From Babylonia areolata (Eukaryota > Mollusca > Gastropoda > Neogastropoda > Buccinidae): 64,000 bases of DNA. The position numbers and the translations under genes are program-made. A model generated the notes under the pieces. That model did no database searches. It saw only the letters and a list, made by a program, of their open reading frames with translations, and had not been told where the DNA came from. Below are positions 1 through 12,272 of the stretch, one piece after another (position 1 is the stretch's first letter; every line of letters starts with the position of its first letter). The stretch lies in assembly GCF_041734735.1 (NCBI RefSeq), contig NC_134891.1:13384069-13448068 (forward strand), in the 5' to 3' direction.

Positions 1-475
1 CATATGACCAGGGCTGACGGTTCCAAGGGGATTTCCTTTGTCGCGGCTAACACTGCCGTCTCATTTACAAGGGCTCCCCATATGAACCAGTAGGCGTTGC
101 CCTCCTCCATTTGCTTTAAATTCTGCATCAGTTTGACATGGTACAGTATATGACACCAAAAGGAGGAGTTTGTATTATACTCCATGTTTGGTGTTAAATA
201 TACTTACCATGTCAAACTCGAATGCCCGCCCGTCCGTCCCCGCGTCTCCGCCGTGGTTCTCATGGGGCATTTTTGTTCATGGCCACGGAATGATTAAGCG
301 CTTATAGTTTTTAGAGGCGTTTGATTGGCTGAGAGCGGGTGGGCCCATCTTTTCACTGTTAGCCGCGCGAAATTTGGCCAAGCAGAGCAAACCAATAGGC
401 CTAGTTTGCATCAGTTTGACATGGTAAGTATATTTAACACCAAACATGGAGTATAATACAAACTCCTCCTTTAGG
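1..475 (+). mobile_element. DIRS-like retrotransposon relic, 3' end
   Basis: Fossil of a tyrosine-recombinase retrotransposon (DIRS group), cut by the window edge. About the first 96 bases resemble the tail of a DIRS recombinase. Behind them lie nested terminal repeats: a direct pair (125-143 and 408-426) and inverted arms of about 60 bp (158-218 against 413-472). The same layout with a different sequence occurs at 11,296-11,656. Only the end survives, so it is broken. A LINE fragment abuts it at 474. Confidence 0.55.
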
Positions 476-1785
476 GACCATCTTAGACAATAAGCTGACT
501 TTTGACAGAAATGTTGATTCCATTCATAAGAAATGTCAATCTAGAATTTTTTGTTTACAGAAGCTTAGAAATGTTGGTATAAATTCAAATATTCTTCAAA
601 GTTATTATCGATGTTGTATCGAGTCTGTGCTTACAGTTTCATTTATGTGCTGGTATGGAAGTTTGGGAGTGAGGAGTAAGCGTGTTTTGAACGATGTCAT
701 GAGTGTATGCAGTAAAATTGTGGGAGTGAAACAAGCTAGTATGCAAGAGCTGTATGAAAGTCGAGTGGTTAAAAAAAGCAGGCAGATAGCAACTGACGAC
801 ACCCATATTTTAGCAAAGTATTATGAGCTATTGCCATCAGGACGACGCTACAGAACTTTTAAGTTGAAATCCAGAGCTCTGAAGACTTTTATTCCACGTT
901 CAATCCACCTTTTAAATTCTTGAGAACTGGGTGTGTGTGTGTGCGCGCGCGCACTCTCATGTGAGACGTGTGAAAGTCCGTGCATGATAGGCTGTACCTT
1001 GTTCTAGTTGTGGTGTGTGTGTGTGTGTGTGTTTACTGAGCTTAAAACGTGACAATTGGTTATAATGAATGTGCAATATGTAGGAAGAATAATGTGCAAT
1101 ATGCAGGATGAATGTACAATGAATATGTCTAATGCTAACGTCCATATTCTAAATATATTTCTGTTTAATAATTACGATGTAATAATTAATTGCAATGTTT
1201 TTAAAAGCGAATATGTGAAATGCTTTTATTTGAGAACATATGTTTATTACTCTTGTTTAATCAAGTTATCCGCGTGTGTGGGGTGGGGGTGCGGGGGGTG
1301 CGGTGCGGGTGTGTGCTGATTATCTGGTTGTGGTTTTCCGCAATTCATCTTTATTCTTATCTTATCTGTCTATTATAATCAATGTGCAGTATAGTAGGCT
1401 ATGTTTATAATTATATTCAAATAATGTTTCTTAATTCTTTCTGTTTTTACATTAAGAATACTAGTTATTACCTGCAGTGTGTGGATGTATGTATGAAACG
1501 ATGTATGTGATATTTTTTACATTTGTATCTTCGTAATATTTGTTGGGGCTGTTGTTGGCTTTTACAGTTATGGTCCCCATGTTGTTTACTTGTCTATGTT
1601 GTGATAATGCACCTGACCAAATTTCTCCAGTTGGAGATAATAAAGTTATTCTTATCTTATCTTATCTTATGTTTATTGATTCTTTTTAATCAAGTCATGT
1701 TTACTATTTTTGGGTTGAGTAATTGTCTACATTTGTCTTGCTGTACTTGATGTAATAAAGTTATTTTTATCTTATTGAAAGTTCA
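474..1785 (+). mobile_element. Rex1/CR1-group LINE, 5'-truncated 3' end
   Basis: An uninterrupted reading from 474 to a TGA at 921-923 (149 residues) is the C-terminal end of a LINE ORF2. It begins LGTILDNK-like and ends with the LLPSGRRYRTFK-type motif seen in Rex1/Babar and related CR1-group elements. The same C-terminal motif is encoded on the minus strand near 34,430-34,560, so both are probably one family. The 3' UTR runs on to two AATAAAG-plus-(TTATC)n tails, near 1,638-1,670 and 1,755-1,785, which suggests either two superposed copies or a duplicated tail. Short CA/GT runs lie at 930-955 and 1,012-1,031. It lies upstream of the first visible PSMD14 exon, probably in an intron. Confidence 0.7.
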
Positions 1786-1790
1786 ACGTG

Positions 1791-2035
1791 TTAACCCTTT
1801 CACCGCCAGTCAGTTTAGAGTGCAAAATTCCCTTATACTATTAACACAGAAAATATGGTGTCAAGAATAGCTGGGGATTCCCCCTGTGATGTGTAGAAAA
1901 TATGGCATTTCCTACCACTGAACATTTAGAGCAGTAGGTTCATGGATAACAAACCAATGATCTGGTTACACTTCAGTGACATGAGTCCTCTACCTAGCTG
2001 CTGCATAAATACAAGTTTGGCAGTGAAAGGGTTAA
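1791..2035. mobile_element. piggyBac-type MITE with TTAA duplication
   Basis: A 237-bp unit (1,795-2,031) begins CCCTTTCACCGCCA and ends with its near-perfect inverted complement TGGCAGTGAAAGGG. It is flanked on both sides by TTAA (1,791-1,794 and 2,032-2,035). TTAA target duplication with CCC...GGG termini is the hallmark of piggyBac elements. There is no coding capacity, so it is a non-autonomous copy. The ends are well preserved, which suggests a fairly recent insertion. Confidence 0.8.
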
Positions 2036-2254
2036 CGACTGGGCTATTGCACCTGTCACTGCATCTCTCCTTTTCCTTCTCTTTTCATTCTTTCTGACCA
2101 ATTCCCTGGCATCTGTAAGTTTAACTGAATTAGTGGAAAGACTGCTTTTCTTTTCCTTTGTAATGTAATCACAGAGTAGCGGCAGTTTCATGCTCTTCTT
2201 TATATTTCTGTGTCATATATGCATGTAAACTGGAAGTGAATATGAATTCCACAG

Positions 2255-2405
2255 GCCAGAGATGGTGGTGGGGTGGTACCACTCCCACCCTGGGTTTGGC
2301 TGCTGGTTGTCTGGTGTGGACATCAACACCCAGCAGAGCTTTGAGGCCTTGTCTGAAAGAGCTGTCGCTGTTGTTGTTGACCCCATCCAGAGTGTCAAAG
2401 GAAAA
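2255..2405 (+). CDS. PSMD14: PSMD14 exon with JAMM zinc ligands (residues 105-154)
   Basis: The acceptor follows TTCCACAG and the donor is AAA|GTGAGC. The exon starts with the last base of codon 104 and then [17 protein letters not shown]. The two histidines of HSHP and the Asp of SGVD correspond to His113, His115 and Asp126, the zinc ligands of the human enzyme. The flanking [16 protein letters not shown] is typical of Rpn11. Confidence 0.95.
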
Positions 2406-5400
2406 GTGAGCAATATATTATTACTTGCTGATGAACCATACTTTTAGGACTCTCAGTCTCAGGCAATATTTTTTTCCCTCTACCTTGATCCATGCACTTA
2501 ATACATGAGTGCACCTTATTGATGGATAGAATTAGAAACAGAACAAGCGTGATGGTTTTAGCCTAGTATATTATGATCTAAGAAATACAGTATGAATGAA
2601 GAAAAATGAAATAATCTGGTGTCATTAGGATAAAGATGAAAAGTGATCAGAAGTCTCCACATGGTAGTAAACAAAAACTTTATGCAAGACAGTTGACTGC
2701 AGAACATTCAGCCCACTTGTTTGCAGGGTAGCCTGATGTTCTGTTCTGGACAGAGTTTTGTTTACTTTGTGTTCTGGATGTATGTATTGCAGGATCACTG
2801 GATTTAATGTACAGTATGTATTGGTACTGGAACTTAAGTCAGAGAACAGTGCCTTTATATTGTTTATCTGGATATATAAAATCACATGGTAAAAATACAA
2901 CAACAACAACAACAAAAACCACACACACACACAGTTTGAGAAACTAAACAATTGAAGTCTTAAATCCTGGAGTGGGATGGTGTTCATGTTTTGTTCAGTA
3001 TTGTTAGATTTTCTGATAAACTCAAAGTAATGATTTACAAGGAATCGTAGATGCATGATGTGATTGTTGGAGGAACTGATTAACCAGGTGCACTGTGAAA
3101 TTGGCTTTCCTACAACCCCTAAAATTTTGCAGGTTGTGATTGATGCTTTCCGTTTAATCAACCCAAACATGATGGTACTGGGTCAGGAGCCTCGACAGAC
3201 CACCTCCAACTTGGGTCACCTGAACAAACCCTCCATACAGGTTAGTGGCTAGTTGGATATGTCCTGAGTGATTTGTAAGATCTGCTTGATTGTTTGGCAT
3301 AGGTGTGGCTATGCTGATCACTATGTTGTATTCTCCAGAATGCACATACAACATGATTAACCGGGAAAGTGATGGAATCCATCGTAGCATGTAAAACTAA
3401 CAGTCAGGTGTAGATCCTGTGTATCAGTATGGGACTTAAACTGTCTGTGTCACTGTAAAGTCCTCTACTTGCTAAACCCAAATCTGAAGTAAGTCTGTAA
3501 GTGAGCTGATCTCCTCAACAGGACTCATGTTCAAATTGACAGGTTTTATAGATAGGCATACCTGTTTATGCTATGACTTAAGCAAAGCATTTTTGTTTTT
3601 TGAAGCTATTGCTGCGCTGCTACACATCAATGCATAAAACTCTGCAAAAGCCTTGTTGCTGGCTACGCAGTTCACTTCTGATGCGGTCCAAACACAGATC
3701 CTTGGTTTTTTTTCTCTTCAACTGGTGGAGTGCATTTTTCAGCTCGTGGGATTGCATTTCTTTGTTTTATTCTCCATCACCGCCCACAAGTGTTCTCATG
3801 ATAAGTGCTTGAAGCAATTGCATGCCCAAGCACAGGCACCTGTAATAAATGAATATGTCTCTATTTCACCATCCTTCTTCTTCAGCGTTCCCAGGCCATA
3901 TTCAGACAGTCAGTCCAGAGTAAGTTACTAAGTCCGCTAGAGCTCTGTAGCTGTTCCCCACAACTTGTCCTGGAACGCTGGGGGACTGGGCCAGATCTGG
4001 CGCCTCAGCTGTTTGTGTAGATGGCAGTCTTGTTTGAGGAGCGGTGTCACACGGACATTGGTCTGTGTGGGAAATTTTTAGTTGGTAGAGATGGGAGAGT
4101 AGCTGACAGTGGCCTGTGCGCAGTCTGAGGATTATGACTTGCTGAGCTTGACCCAGTTGATGGATGCTGTCCCCCACTGCTCCTAGATGTGGCCGTTCTC
4201 GCCAGCTGTTTCTGAAGTGACTGCGCAGAATGGTCTTTGCAGATTGGGTGAGCCTGCTTCCTGCTTTGGGGAGCTTCTCTGCCTCTTCATTTCCTGCAGT
4301 GCCGCAGTGAGAGGAGATCCACTGCAGGTCCGTTGTGGTTCTGGCACTTAGGGTCTGCATCTCAGACTGGATGTCCCGCAAAGTTTTGTCCCCCACTCTG
4401 GAGGCTTTGTAGGACAGCTTGGCAATCTGTGAGGAAGACAGTGTGGTCTGGCAGACTGTCTCTGTGGTTTAGGAGTTGGACTGCAGCTAGAAGCACAGAT
4501 GCTTCGGCTTTAAAATTCGTTGAGGTGAGGCCAGTAGTAATGGAATGCCTCACTGAGTTGTCATCTGGGAGTCAGTTTTCACCATCCAAAATGGCGGACA
4601 AGAAACGACAATGTGAAACTTCAGACAAAAATCAGATTGTGAAATTGTACAGCCTTTAACATTGAAGTCAGACTGCAAGAAAAGAAAAAAAAAAGAAAGA
4701 AAGGCGGAGCAAAAGTTTATCAGTTTGTATTACCAGAAATACTCCTGTCTAGTGTCATCAAAAAGGGGCCATAAATTGGTTTCTGCCTGATATGCAAAAC
4801 TGACTTCTTTTGTGAGCATGGTGGGTTGTTTGATTGTACTCAGCACTGTGGGTTGTTTTGTTGTACTCAGCACTGCAATACCAAGACACATGCAGACAGT
4901 GAGAAAGCCATTGGAAAGTTCAAATCCATGGCTTCATTCTTTCAGCCCCAAATGGTAGAAAAGTTGAGTTTATGGTCTTTCCTCAAGTTATTCAGTCAGT
5001 CAGTTAGAATCTGTTGTTTATAGCCCAATGGATTTATCAAGTTCAGTTCATGGATATAAGTTCAAGTTCCTCATTCTGTTTATTGCCCATCTGATCACAA
5101 CCAAGTTGATTGGAAGCCTCCTCTTTGACACATTTGAGCACTAATTTCTTCAATTGAATGCATTGAAGTGACCCTGGTTACTGTTATACTAGTGCATGTG
5201 TGTGCATTTGATATGTATGTAAATAAATATCTGTTGTGGGATGAACATCAACACTAATTATTGCCTGTTCCCTTCATCAGCCAATCTGAGACATTTATCA
5301 GTGCTGATTAAATACAATTTTATCAAGCTGTTTATGTAAGGTAAGAAAACTATTCCTTTGTCTTTATCATGATAATTATGTTTTGTAATATTTATATCAA

Positions 5401-8400
5401 CTTTGGTGATAGAAAATGCTTGGTAAAAAAAAAAAAATGCTTCACTTTGCTACTATGAAACTGCACTTTAATTACACATACTTAACCGTGACCCAGCTAG
5501 TGCAGACTCCAGCAGGGGTCTGACATTCCTGTCCTGTGCAAACTACTATCTCCTCCCGAAACCTGGAGGGGGTCAGGCTGGTGTTCTCCTGACCCACTCC
5601 CGGGAGGGTCACTACCTTGTCGTGGTCGGGAGGCTTAGTGGCCAGTGATCGAGCGAGCTATGTCGGCGGGGGCATCAGTGCTTCTTGGGGTTTGGTGCTC
5701 TGATCCCAGGTCTTAATTGACAGCCTACATAGCCATCGTAGCTGTCAGGGCTGAATAAGTGGTGGTTTTGTACTGATGCCCCTGATAGGGCTTCCCATGC
5801 CGAACAGGTCGTGAGTGAGGCCCAAACTAAACGAGACCCACTGTCCCTTTCGCTGTTCTCTATTCTTCTTTTTACTGCCTCTTTTCTGTCCTCAGCTCCC
5901 CATCAAGCCTTCTTTTCCACATTCTTTTTTTCTCTGCGGCCTTCTTTAGGCCCGCCGTGTTTGCCGTGCGGCGCGACCTGTGATGGAGGGGAATGAGATC
6001 CTGGGGATTGAGAGAGCACGCTGCTCTCAACACATCCCTTTGGCTCGGACCTCTCCTAAGACAGGCGGCACACATTGGCCCGTGTGTGTCAATCGGCTAC
6101 CCCTTCGTGGGGCTGGGTCAAGACTGGCAGTTTAGTGGCTGACGAAGGTAACCCCCGTAGTGCTCGGTTCTCTGTCCCCGGGAGCTGGGCATGATCGGGG
6201 GGGAACACGTTGGAGCTGGACTGTTGGTCGTATATCCCTCCCGAAACCTGGAAGGGGTCAAGCTGGTGTTCCCTTGACCCTGGCCCCTAAGTTGGACCCC
6301 ATGGTGGGTGGGTAAGGGAGGGATGAATTCACATTTTTTTCAACATGACTTCCAAAAAATCACACACCCCTAACTCGGGTAAAAGACGAAGACAGGGAAC
6401 GGATGACTCAGACTCCGATTCGGAGGTCGTTGAGAGCTCTGGATTTTGGCCATCGTGGCTGGTGATGGAGGGCGCTGATGACGACAAGCCGTTGTCGGCT
6501 CTCAGCCCCTTTGCTATCCAGAAGGGCTTTCAGTGTCTGGCAGGATCGCTGAAGTCCATCAAGAGGCTGAGGAGCGGAGCATTTTTAGTTCAGACGGAGT
6601 CCAAAAGGCAGACACAGCTCCTTCTCAAGGCGACCACTTTCGTGGATAGGGCGGTGAAGGTTTCCCCTCACAAAGGTCTCAACTGCTCAAAGGGGGTCAT
6701 CAGATGCCCGGAGTTGAAAGGTGTGTCTGAGGCCGAGATCAAGAGCGAGCTGTCCTCTCAGGGAGTGACCGACGTGTACAGGGTGACGGTGAGGAAGGGG
6801 TCGGACAGAGTCCCGACCAACACTTCCTTCCTCACCTTCTGCTGCCCGGATGTCCCCAAGGACATTCGGGTCGGATACCTCATGGTCAGTGTAAGCTTGT
6901 ATGTGCCGTCCCCTCTGAGATGCTTTAAATGTCAGAAATTCGGACAAGTCAGGGACCGATGTAAGGAGGAAGAGGCGTGTGGCACCTGTTCGAAGGCGGC
7001 GCACCAGAGCGATTGCGTCAGTGCAGCCCGGTGTGCGAACTGCGGAGGTGGCCACCCGTCCTCATCGAAAGACTGCCCCGCCTGGAAAAAAGAGAAACAA
7101 ATCCAGAAGGTCAAGACCGAAAAAAAGATATCCTTCTTTGAGGCAAAGAAACAGGTGGAGGCCGCGTCGCCTAAGGCGTCGTATGCCTCTGTCGTCAGAC
7201 CCAGGATGGTGGACGTCGCGGTCCAGACGACGTCCACAGGAACGCAGACGGACGACTTAACCGCCTTGTTAGAACCGTTGGCCTTGGGTGGAGACGCCGT
7301 GTCCACCCCTTCCCATCCTGTGCGGCAGTCCTCAGGGGCTGCTGGGCGGGAGAGAAAAGCCTCGGGCGGAGGCACGTTGTCCGCCTCCCGCCCCACCCCA
7401 CCCCCCGGCACCCCTCGCCCCACCTCTCGTCTGCCTGGCCCTCGGGCTGGCGGAAGTGGCCGGAAACCCCCCATACCTCCAAAACTCAAGGAGGGGAGGG
7501 TTGCAGGATCGGGAGGGGCCGAGGTGGTGGATATTCCGACTCGGTCGGAATCCGAAAAATTTATTTCGAAAAATAAATTCTCCATCCTGGCGGACCTTGA
7601 GCCACCACAAGCAGAGGAGCAGGGGGTAGCGATGGAATAGGCTGCTGCTTTAATTTTTTTAACCTTTTTTAATGGCAGTGATCCACTGGAACATCCGGGG
7701 GTTCCACGCCAATTTTCAGGAACTCCAGCTGCTTTGTCGTGCTTTGAAACCTTCAGTGCTGGCGCTGCAGGAGACTCTGCAAAGAGATGGCAAGGTTTTA
7801 TCTCTCTCTGATTTTAACTCCATTTTTAAACCCGCTCAACCGAAGCAAGAGGGATTGACGGGAGGTGTCGCTCTTTTTATTCGCAAGTCCCTTTTATACA
7901 GTACAGTTCTTTTAAGCACCCCTTTACAGGCGGTGGCAGTGAGAGTCACGCTTGAGAAAACCATCACTGTCTGCTCTCTCTACCTTCCTCCTTCCGTCCG
8001 CGTTCTGAGGCAGGACCTCATGAACCTGGTCGACCAGCTCCCACATCCGTTTTTACTGTTGGGCGACTTCAATGGACACTCCCCGCTCTGGGGAAGTGAG
8101 ATGACATCAGCCCGAGGTCTTCTCTTGGAAAACCTTCTTTCAGACATGGACTTGTGCTGTCTTAACGACAAGTCTCCCACTTACCTGCATCTGTCCTCTG
8201 GAAAGCTCTCGTGTTTAGATCTGTCGGTCTGCGATCCATCGTTGGTCCTGGACTACGAGTGGAAAGTGCACGACGATCTGCACGGGAGTGATCACTTTCC
8301 TGTCGTCCTCCGCCCCACAGATGGAGAAGGTGACTCTCTGCCTGACCGCCTGTATTACGACAAAGCAGACTGGAGTTTTTTTACCACCAAGATAAGAGCG

Positions 8401-11400
8401 GAGCTGCAGGAAGAAACAGTATTGAAAAGCAAGGACCCTGCTGACGCTCTGACTCGGATCGTTTTAGATTGCGCCAAAGCAGCAGTCCCATCGTCTACCT
8501 CCAAGCCTCAGGTCCCTAGAACGCCCTGGTTCAACGCGGAATGTCGGGAGGCCCGCAAGTCTCGGAAGAGAGCGCAGCGACGCGTCTTTCGGAGACCGAT
8601 AGCGTTCGAACCCATCAACAGCTGAGGGCGAAAGCCAGGTATGTTTTTAAAAAGAGCCAGAGGAAGTCATGGAGAGATTTTTGCTCTTCCTTAGCCTCCA
8701 ACACACCCAAGAAGAAAGTGTGGAGGGTTTTAAAAAGAATTAAGGGCTAAAACGTATGCCCGACCTTTCACCATCTTAAACTCTCAGACGCTCTGGTCAC
8801 AGAGAAGAAAGCAGTTGCCAATTTGCTTGCCTCCACAATAGAACAGAACTCGAGATCTGCTAACAAATCTGCTCTGTTTCTTAAAACCAAAAACCTGTCA
8901 GAAAAAACACCATGTAACTTCTCTTCCGACAACACAGAGAATTACAACCTTCCTTTCACAATGAACGAACTTAAATCTGCCCTTCAGACCTGTACGGATT
9001 CCTGTCCAGGAATGGACGAGGTCCATTATAAACTCCTAAAGCACCTTCCCCAAACCTGTCTGGACACCCTGCTTAAAGTTTATAACCACATCTGGGTCAC
9101 AGGCTTTTTTCCACCCTCCTGGCGGAAAGCCCTCATAATCCCGCTGCCGAAACCGGGAAAAGACCCCTCGAACCCCTCCAACTACCGCCCAATTGCACTG
9201 ACCAGCTGCATCTGCAGACTGATGGAGAAGATGGTCAACGGTAGACTGATGTGGAAACTAGAGACCGACGGCTTTCCGCACCACCCCTGTGCACAGCCTG
9301 TACGCAGAGGCGGGGGAACCGCCTCTTTCCAACCGCAGACTGAAGCTGACCCTGAACTATTATCTGAAATTGTTCTCTGAACCTACAAACCCAGCTTACG
9401 ACGCTGTATTCAACAACCCTTTCGATAAGAAATTTACAGACAACCCAAACTGCATACCTCCTCTCGGACTCCGCATTCAGCCGCACTTAGAAAAGGCCGA
9501 TCTGGATGTCGGTGGCATCTCGGATTTCTCTAAGTTCCCTGACAGCCCTCCGTGGACCTTTACAACACCTGAGGTCCGATTCGATCTGGCCTCGTACCGT
9601 AAGGACACCACCAGTTCTCTGGCCTACAGAACCTACTTTTCGGAACTGTGCCACAAATTCCCCACTTTTCAAAGCATCTTCACTGACGGTTCCAAGTCAG
9701 AGGACGGAGTCGCCGCATCTGCGTTCTGTCCCGACTTTCCTGACCGGCCCTCAACGGAACACATCCTGTCTGACAGCTCGGTGTACACCGCGGAACTGAC
9801 CGCACTGGTTCTGGGGTTAAAAATGGTTCTCTCTTCGAAACAGAAGAGATTCATGATCTTTTCCGACTCCTTGTCAGCCCTGGAGGCGATCGCCTGCAGG
9901 AATATCACTCATCCCAAACTGCTGGAATTTTATGAAACTTTTACTCTCGCAACGAAAAAAGGATACGAGGTTGTGTTGGCCTGGGTTCCAGGACATGTTG
10001 GCATTCGTGGTAACGAAAGGGCGGACCTGCTGGCCAGGAACGCTGTAAAGAAAGAATTGTCCAGATCCTTGGTACCCTATACAGACATGAAGCGGAAGGT
10101 CAACACTTACGTTAAGGATCTTTGGCAAGAGGAGTGGAACACCCAGACGGACAACAAGCTCTTCCAGATCCGTCCGGACCTAAAAGAGACCCTCCCTTCG
10201 GGGGTGAAGAACAGAAAGGAGGAGTCTGTGCTGTGCAGACTGCGTACGGGGCACACTTTTTTTACTCATTCTTACTTGTTGAAGGGGGAGGAGGCCCCTC
10301 GATGCATTCCCTGTGACGAGCCTCTCACCGTGAAACACGTGCTCCTTGACTGTTGGGATCTGCATGATGTTAGACGCAGACATTACATGGCGGTTTCTTT
10401 GAAGACTGTTTCGTGATGCCCCTCCGTGGGCGCTGATGGACTTCTTAAAAGAAGTGAACCTTTTTAACCAGATTTGAAGGTTTTAAACTATGGAAGTTTT
10501 CTTTTTAACTTTGGAGTGGAAAGTTTGAAGTGATGACTCGTTTTAATTGGTTGTTTTTTTATCCTTGTAGTAGTTATTGATGCGGCGATAGCCTTGAGAT
10601 GGCCTTAGTGGTCGCGAGGCTCTAAGCACCATAATTTCATTTCATTTCAGCGTCAAAAAAGTGGGGGGGGGGGTGCAGGGGGGGGAGTGTGCCCATCGCC
10701 TGTCAGCTCGCATGGAGGAGCTCTACAGATCTGGCTGTCATGCCTAAGGCAAGCCCAACACGGCGACCTAGCTCTGTCTCGTGCCACAGTTTCCTTCAAA
10801 CACAAAAATCACTTCCACTATCGGCCCACATCCGTTGTGGAATCATCAGCTCAAACCACATGCGCACCGCCTTGCATTGACGCTCATCCGCACTCAAATG
10901 AGACAACCCTATAAGGGTACGTGTTTCCTTCCCTTCCTTTGATTCGAAGGGCTCTCAGTAAAGTGTGGGTTCAACCCACCAACCCGATTTTCCTTACGCT
11001 GCATTTATCAGCACAGCTGTGGTCCACAGACCTCCCCCACAATACAGCTGTGGACCTCTGTCTTCTTTGCCCGCACCAGTATCCTTAGGCGACACAGTAC
11101 ACTCTACTTTCGTCGAATTCTACTTGAGGGACATCTATCGCTTTAGGGATGATGGCTCATTGACTTCTACCAGAGAGACGTCGCATGCCTGCGGGATGAT
11201 GGCTTAAGAGGCATCGCTTCTGTGGTAGTTGCACAACAGGCCATCGCAGCACACAGACAGTAGAACAGGCGAGCCCTCCACCTTGTCGCGCTATTCTGCA
11301 CTAGTTGGGTCACGGTTAAGTATGTGTAATTAAAAGGAAATTTTTTATCTAAAATTACGTTTAAATAACCGTGACCCAAATTTAAGACCCTCCCGGCCTC

Positions 11401-12231
11401 CCTGCTTCCTGTTCTCCCTGCTCACTGCGCTGGTGATGGCATATTGCCGTCAAAAGAGGGCGCTAGCCAGCGGGACAAAGAGGAGGTTACCTACTTCCGG
11501 GAGGTTATCGGCCGTAGTTTCGTTTTCTTCGCATAGGCGGATAGTAGTTTCCACAGGACAGGAATGTCAGACCCCTGCCGGAGTCTGCACTAGTTGGGTC
11601 GCGGTAAGTATGTTATTTAAACGTAATTTTAGATAGAAAATTTCCTTTTTGCCCATCCAAGCTACAGTTGTATGTGTTTGGGTTAAACAGGTCCGGATAT
11701 GAACTTGGTTTCAAGTTCAGCTTGACATTGACCATTGACCCAGACAGTTCCCTCAGAAGTCACACTGACACATTCGGTAGATTTTGAGTCTGCTTGCATT
11801 TTGCATGATTTGCACATTTGCGTGTTATGCTTTTCCCTCATTCTGTGTGTCTGTCTTTCCCTGTCCCCCTTCCAATCACATTGGAATTTTTTTCTTTTTC
11901 AAAACTTAATATATTAATAATTTTAGATAGATGACAGATGACATATTTGATAAGGCGATTGTGTACCATTAGTACTCTTGTATATTTTTATTACTGTTGC
12001 ATGATGTTTTTTGTATTGGATTTGGTGTAAATATGGTGAATGCATGCTTTCAGGCACTGATCCATGGCTTGAATCGACACTATTATTCTTTGGCCATCAA
12101 CTACAGGAAAAATGAACTGGAACAAAAGGTGAGTTCTGCAGTCAAAGAAACCACTGGTGAGTCCTCACATGAGACCACACTGATTTGTTATGATGACATA
12201 CACATACACCTAACACGCGCGCACACACGCG

Positions 12232-12272
<41 letters not shown>

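Larger units (their letters stand above)
5552..10649 (+). mobile_element. I-superfamily LINE copy A (nearly full length, internal deletion)
   Basis: A non-LTR retrotransposon with a 5' UTR (5,552-6,344), an intact ORF1 (6,345-7,640) and an ORF2 carrying endonuclease, partial reverse transcriptase and RNase H. The 3' UTR ends in ATTTCATTTCATTTCA. Copy B (17,053) shares both ends. Against copy B, copy A lacks about 0.9 kb of the reverse transcriptase at about 9,283. ORF2 is also shifted near 8,605 and 8,750, so the copy cannot act alone. RNase H in ORF2 together with three-knuckle ORF1 fits the I/Nimb/Ingi group. It sits inside a DIRS relic, within a PSMD14 intron and in sense with the gene. 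Confidence 0.88.

Noticed and set aside
1056-1750. Small plus-strand frames rich in Cys, Phe and Tyr
   Set aside because: They lie in an AT-rich LINE 3' UTR and show no conserved motif.
2625-3170. 181-codon minus-strand reading
   Set aside because: It runs antisense through a PSMD14 exon and has low-complexity parts and no motif.
6687-7610. Several open frames on both strands across LINE ORF1
   Set aside because: Shadows of a GC-rich, Pro/Gly-coding gene; the ORF1 frame alone shows the zinc knuckles.
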